Positions 60,750-64,000 of a DNA stretch of 64,000 bases are shown here, one piece after another. Source of the stretch: Pelodictyon luteolum DSM 273 (GTDB lineage: Bacteria; Bacteroidota; Chlorobiia; Chlorobiales; Chlorobiaceae); assembly GCF_000012485.1 (NCBI RefSeq), contig NC_007512.1, forward strand, positions 1,365,001 through 1,429,000, given 5' to 3'. A program made the position numbers and the translations under genes. Below the pieces are notes generated by a model. That model ran no database searches. It was not told the DNA's origin and saw only the letters and a program-made list of their open reading frames with translations. Numbering within the stretch: the stretch's first letter is position 1; each line of letters starts with the position of its first letter.

Positions 60750-61880
60750 TCATGATCGGTCAGCGGCACCTGCCGGGCGGCCAAGCAGGCGATGCAGGGG
60801 TTCCGGCCGGCGTTCAGGCTGCAGCACGGATTCAAGACGGCGATCGGGGAGAAGATCCATATAGAGCGACTCGTAGGAGCGGACCATCGCATCGGCCGAA
60901 AAGCGCTCGAGGAATTCCTGACGGCACCGGCTGCGTGAAATGGTATCAATCTCCCGGATGGCATTGATGAAATCCATCCGGCTGTTGCAGACGAATCCGG
61001 TCTTGCCTCCGGTGATGATTTCCGGAGCTGATCCGCATCCGCGGACGATGACCGGAGTGCCTGAAGCAAGGGCCTCGATCATGACGAGCCCGAACGGCTC
61101 GGGCCAGTCGATGGTGTTGAGCAACGCCCGTGCGTTTTTCAACAGCTCCCTTTTCCTGCACTCATCCACCTCGCCGACATACTCGACGAGCGGATGCTGG
61201 AGAAGCGGCTTGATTCGCTGATCAAAATACTCCCTGTCGACAGGGTCTATCTTGGCTGCAACCTTCAGGCGCACCCCGCAGGCAATTGCAAGCATCATGG
61301 CCTGGTCAGGACGCTTTTCCTCTGAAAATCTGCCGAGGTAAAGGAAATAATCGTCGGGATGCAGATTGTAGTCGAACGAGGAGGGAGGGTAGCCGTGGTA
61401 GATGGTCCCGACCCAGTTGATGTCGGGGACAGGACTGCGCTGATTGTCGCTGATCGACACTAACGGGAGATGTCGGTATCTGCGGAGAATTGCGGCATAG
61501 TCGTCGATATCAAGACGGCCGTGCATGGTGAAGACGGTAGGCGCCTTTGCGTGAACGGCGAATGGAAAAGTCACGTACTCGAGGTGGGAGTGGATGATAT
61601 CGAACTCGTCCGCCATCTCGCCGTACACCTGGGCAAGCATCAGCATCGTCGTAATCAGCGGAGAGTGTTCCTTGCGTCCAAGCCGCAGTCCTTCCCGGAC
61701 CGGTGCGATGAGCCTTGCGCTTGTAATCGAATCGCCCGAAGCGAAAAGGGTGACATCATGACCGCGGGCGACAAGACCTTCGGTAAGGTGGTAAACCACC
61801 CGTTCGGTGCCTCCGTATTTTTTTGGCGGCACCCGTTCAATAAGCGGGGCGATCTGTGCAATCCTGAGCTGCGTGTTCAT
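60750..61880 (-). CDS. Family 4 glycosyltransferase
   Basis: This 376-residue GT-B enzyme opens MNTQLRIAQIAPLIERVPPK followed by KYGGTERVVYHLTEGLVARG. The C-terminal half has YLGRFSEEKRPDQAMMLAIA and the E-x7-E motif region PFGLVMIEALASGTPVIVRG, typical of GT4 retaining transferases. It has a moderate cytoplasmic profile with no membrane span. The gene ends 18 bp from the GH65-type gene upstream, so both are likely co-transcribed and should work on the same glucan or disaccharide. The acceptor sugar is not known. Confidence 0.85.
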   Translation of the reverse strand: MNTQLRIAQIAPLIERVPPKKYGGTERVVYHLTEGLVARGHDVTLFASGDSITSARLIAPVREGLRLGRKEHSPLITTMLMLAQVYGEMADEFDIIHSHLEYVTFPFAVHAKAPTVFTMHGRLDIDDYAAILRRYRHLPLVSISDNQRSPVPDINWVGTIYHGYPPSSFDYNLHPDDYFLYLGRFSEEKRPDQAMMLAIACGVRLKVAAKIDPVDREYFDQRIKPLLQHPLVEYVGEVDECRKRELLKNARALLNTIDWPEPFGLVMIEALASGTPVIVRGCGSAPEIITGGKTGFVCNSRMDFINAIREIDTISRSRCRQEFLERFSADAMVRSYESLYMDLLPDRRLESVLQPERRPEPLHRLLGRPAGAADRS

Positions 61881-61898
61881 CGGTCATCTCCTTCTGAT

Positions 61899-64000
61899 TC
61901 ATGATGCAGTGTATGGAAGTTCGGTAAGGACATTCGTTCTGATCCTGCTTGTTTTGCGGTAAAGGGTGAGCGGCAGTTCGATATCTTCAAGGGAGTGCAC
62001 CAGCACCGACACCCGGTCGTGCAGCACCTTCACATCCACCGTCCGGTCCCGCCAGCGGACCGAGAAGGAGAGGCTCTCCCACTTTTTCGGCAGCCAGGGT
62101 TTCAGGACCAGCCGGTCGGACTTGATTGAAAATCCTCCAAATCCGGAAATGACCGTCTGCCAGGTTCCGCCGACCGCTGCGGCATGTATGCCGAGATCGG
62201 TGTTTTTGTGGAGGTTTTCAAGGTCGAACAGCGCCGTTTTCATGAAATAGCTGTAGGCATGCTGGCGCCGGCCGGCCTGGATTCCCATTATGGCGTGAAC
62301 GCAGTGGCTGAGTGATGACTTGTGCGCCGTGCGCTTTTCATAGAAATCGTAGTTGACTTCGATCTCTTTACGCGTGAATGCATGAGGAAAGAGCATGATC
62401 ATCATCAATACATCTCCCTGCTTGATGAGACGGGTCGAAGCAATGTTGCGGTATGTCACACCGCGGGGAAGCACCGGGTGCCCTTCACGGTCGAACCGGT
62501 CGATCACATGGTCTTTCAGGGCGAAATAGCCGTCGAACTGCTCGATGACCCCTGTTTTCTGATCTCGCCTGAAGCCGAGCTTGCGGCTCATCCTCAGCCA
62601 TGCCGCTGCTTCGGCACGGGTGAGGGAAAGTCGTTCGGAAAGGGCTTCGAGCACCTCCGGCCGGGATTTGCCGACATGCTTGAACAGCATGGCCGCCAGT
62701 TTGAGGTGCCATTTGACGAGCGCATTGGTATAGGCATTGTTGTCGACATGCTCATGGAACTCATCGGGCCCGATGACGCAACGGATCTCGCATCGCTCCC
62801 CGCTGTCGATCACACGGGAGGCCCAGAAGCGCGCCGTGAGGAAAATCATCTCCAGTCCGCAGTCAACGAGAAATGCCTCGTCTCCCGTAACACGGAAATA
62901 CTTTTCCACACCGTATATCACATCAGAAACGATGTGATCCTCCTCCGCCCCCGTATAGATGAACCGGATGGTCCGCTCAAGCTTGGAGGCGAAACGCGGG
63001 GTCACATCAACACCGGTCGTTGCCGACTCCCATGCGTATTTTGCCCCTGCGTACCCCAGCCTCCGGGCGTTTTCCCTCGCACCCGGCAGCGTGTTGAACC
63101 GGTAGAGCAGCATGTTTCTGGCGATATCCGGGAAGTTGTAGATGAAGAACGGAAGGATGAAGATCTCCGTATCCCAGAACACGTGGCCGAGATAGCCCTC
63201 ACTGCTGAGAAACTTCGCCCCGACTCCCCCCGGTGCCGGCGGGCCGTTGATGAGAAGCTGGTAGATGTTGTAGCGAAGGGCTTTCTGGGCGGCATCATCA
63301 CCCTGTATCTGGACGTCGGCCTGTTTCCACCGTTCATCCCAGAGGCTCACATGGGAGCGGATCTCCGTCTGAACGCCCTTACGGACAAAGGCGCGGAGCC
63401 GGCATATGGCGTCTTTCATCATGGCCTCCGGCGGCACTTCCCTGGCGGTGGTGACAACGGAAAGCTTTTCAAACAGGTAGGGCTTTCCCCGCTGGACATC
63501 GAGGGTGATTTCGCTGGTGAACTTCTCCCCGTAGATCCTCGGTTCCCATTTCAGATGCTGCCCCGGCGGTGCAACCAGCCGCCAGGAAGCTGCCTCGGCA
63601 ATGCGCATTTCCTGCTCCCGGGTCTTCATCTCCAGGTACATGAAGTTGCGTCCGCGCTCGATTTTTTCGAGCTGCAGGTGCTTCAGCAGTTCTTCAGGAA
63701 AGTAGCCGCGATTGCAGACACCGCCGTTCAGCCCGCTGAACACGCGGAGCGGACCGGAAAAATTCCGCGGGGTTATTCTGACAAGCATGCATCCGTAATG
63801 CTGGTTATGCAGCATGACAATGCGGAGGGTCTCAAGGGTGAGGATCTTTCCTGTAGGGTGGCGGTAGGTGGTTCTACGGTGCAGCGCACCTTTTTTGAGG
63901 TCGAGGATCTGCTCATGCTGGATGGCGCGGGAGGTGGACAGGCAGAACTTCTGGCCCTCCACCCAGAGCGACAGGTCGGTCCACATCGGGCACTTGACCA
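61899..64000 (-). CDS. GH65-family glycoside phosphorylase/hydrolase, 5' end cut by window edge
   Basis: The open frame reaches the window's right edge, and an ATG at 63986 lies inside it, preceded by in-frame codons without a stop, so the true start is probably outside. The visible 700 residues match GH65 (maltose, trehalose or kojibiose phosphorylases): N-terminal beta-sandwich (FSTSRAIQHEQILDLKKGAL-like region), the (alpha/alpha)6 barrel with GYLGHVFWDTEIFILPFFIY and the catalytic acid in CVIGPDEFHEHVDNNAYTN, then KQGDVLMMIMLF and the phosphate-site-like SSLSHCVHAIMGIQAG. The GT4 gene follows immediately. It may make or break an alpha-glucoside used for osmotic or carbon storage roles. Confidence 0.85.
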   Translation of the reverse strand, partial: VKCPMWTDLSLWVEGQKFCLSTSRAIQHEQILDLKKGALHRRTTYRHPTGKILTLETLRIVMLHNQHYGCMLVRITPRNFSGPLRVFSGLNGGVCNRGYFPEELLKHLQLEKIERGRNFMYLEMKTREQEMRIAEAASWRLVAPPGQHLKWEPRIYGEKFTSEITLDVQRGKPYLFEKLSVVTTAREVPPEAMMKDAICRLRAFVRKGVQTEIRSHVSLWDERWKQADVQIQGDDAAQKALRYNIYQLLINGPPAPGGVGAKFLSSEGYLGHVFWDTEIFILPFFIYNFPDIARNMLLYRFNTLPGARENARRLGYAGAKYAWESATTGVDVTPRFASKLERTIRFIYTGAEEDHIVSDVIYGVEKYFRVTGDEAFLVDCGLEMIFLTARFWASRVIDSGERCEIRCVIGPDEFHEHVDNNAYTNALVKWHLKLAAMLFKHVGKSRPEVLEALSERLSLTRAEAAAWLRMSRKLGFRRDQKTGVIEQFDGYFALKDHVIDRFDREGHPVLPRGVTYRNIASTRLIKQGDVLMMIMLFPHAFTRKEIEVNYDFYEKRTAHKSSLSHCVHAIMGIQAGRRQHAYSYFMKTALFDLENLHKNTDLGIHAAAVGGTWQTVISGFGGFSIKSDRLVLKPWLPKKWESLSFSVRWRDRTVDVKVLHDRVSVLVHSLEDIELPLTLYRKTSRIRTNVLTELPYTAS

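Overview
The window is chromosomal DNA from an anaerobic phototroph of the green sulfur bacteria (Chlorobiaceae). Two adjacent short 2[4Fe-4S] ferredoxins have the long second-cluster loop typical of the Chlorobium reaction-centre acceptor ferredoxins. The GC-rich codon use and the gene set (DUF4292 lipoprotein, DUF3683-GlcD-GlcF fusion, several Chlorobi/Bacteroidota-type families) fit a Chlorobium of moderate to high GC such as C. luteolum. The species is an inference and was not checked. No rRNA, tRNA or CRISPR array was recognised.

Layout. 1-9.6 kb: hisC (cut by the left edge), a divergent ECF-sigma-like regulator, hldD-phoH (overlapping), a cluster of YgiW/BOF protein, DUF4405 membrane protein, OmpR regulator and sensor kinase resembling ygiW-qseBC, a LuxR-type regulator, two ferredoxins and a 229-bp interval bounded by a perfect 16-bp inverted repeat. 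9.6-21.4 kb: PASTA protein, polyprenyl synthase, tatC, esterase, coaE, lipoprotein, sodB, a decayed antitoxin-toxin pair lying between two copies of the 3' end of a DUF4292 gene, a RlmI-type methyltransferase, an AT-rich HsdR_N-like protein, a HAD nucleotidase and a thioredoxin-TPR protein. 21.6-38.3 kb: copA, HAD phosphatase plus hybrid kinase, WYL regulator, Ca-type P-ATPase, a 1217-residue FAD/Fe-S oxidoreductase, GT2, and a coupled DoxX / oxidase-like / pentapeptide-repeat operon.

38.3-46.7 kb is a complete phosphate regulon read on the minus strand: porin, pstS, pstS paralogue, pstC, pstA, pstB, phoU and a second PhoU-type protein, separated by intrinsic terminators. Upstream of the porin are four TGTTAAC-like units spaced exactly 11 bp apart, the geometry of a PHO box; two weaker units precede pstC.

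46.7-64 kb: a PlsC acyltransferase, a FeeM/OlsB-like GNAT acyltransferase and a small FAD-domain-like protein that look like an aminolipid module; then a methyltransferase-gph pair, PHP and calcineurin-type phosphoesterases, trmH, two small hypotheticals, an NtrC-type regulator with a Nudix hydrolase, trxA-trxB, dnaE, a GT4 glycosyltransferase and a GH65 phosphorylase-type enzyme cut by the right edge.

The strongest leads are the PHO-box array, the decayed TA insertion at a duplicated gene end, the putative acyl-lipid module and the DoxX/oxidase-like/pentapeptide operon. All family assignments were made by eye from motifs and architecture.
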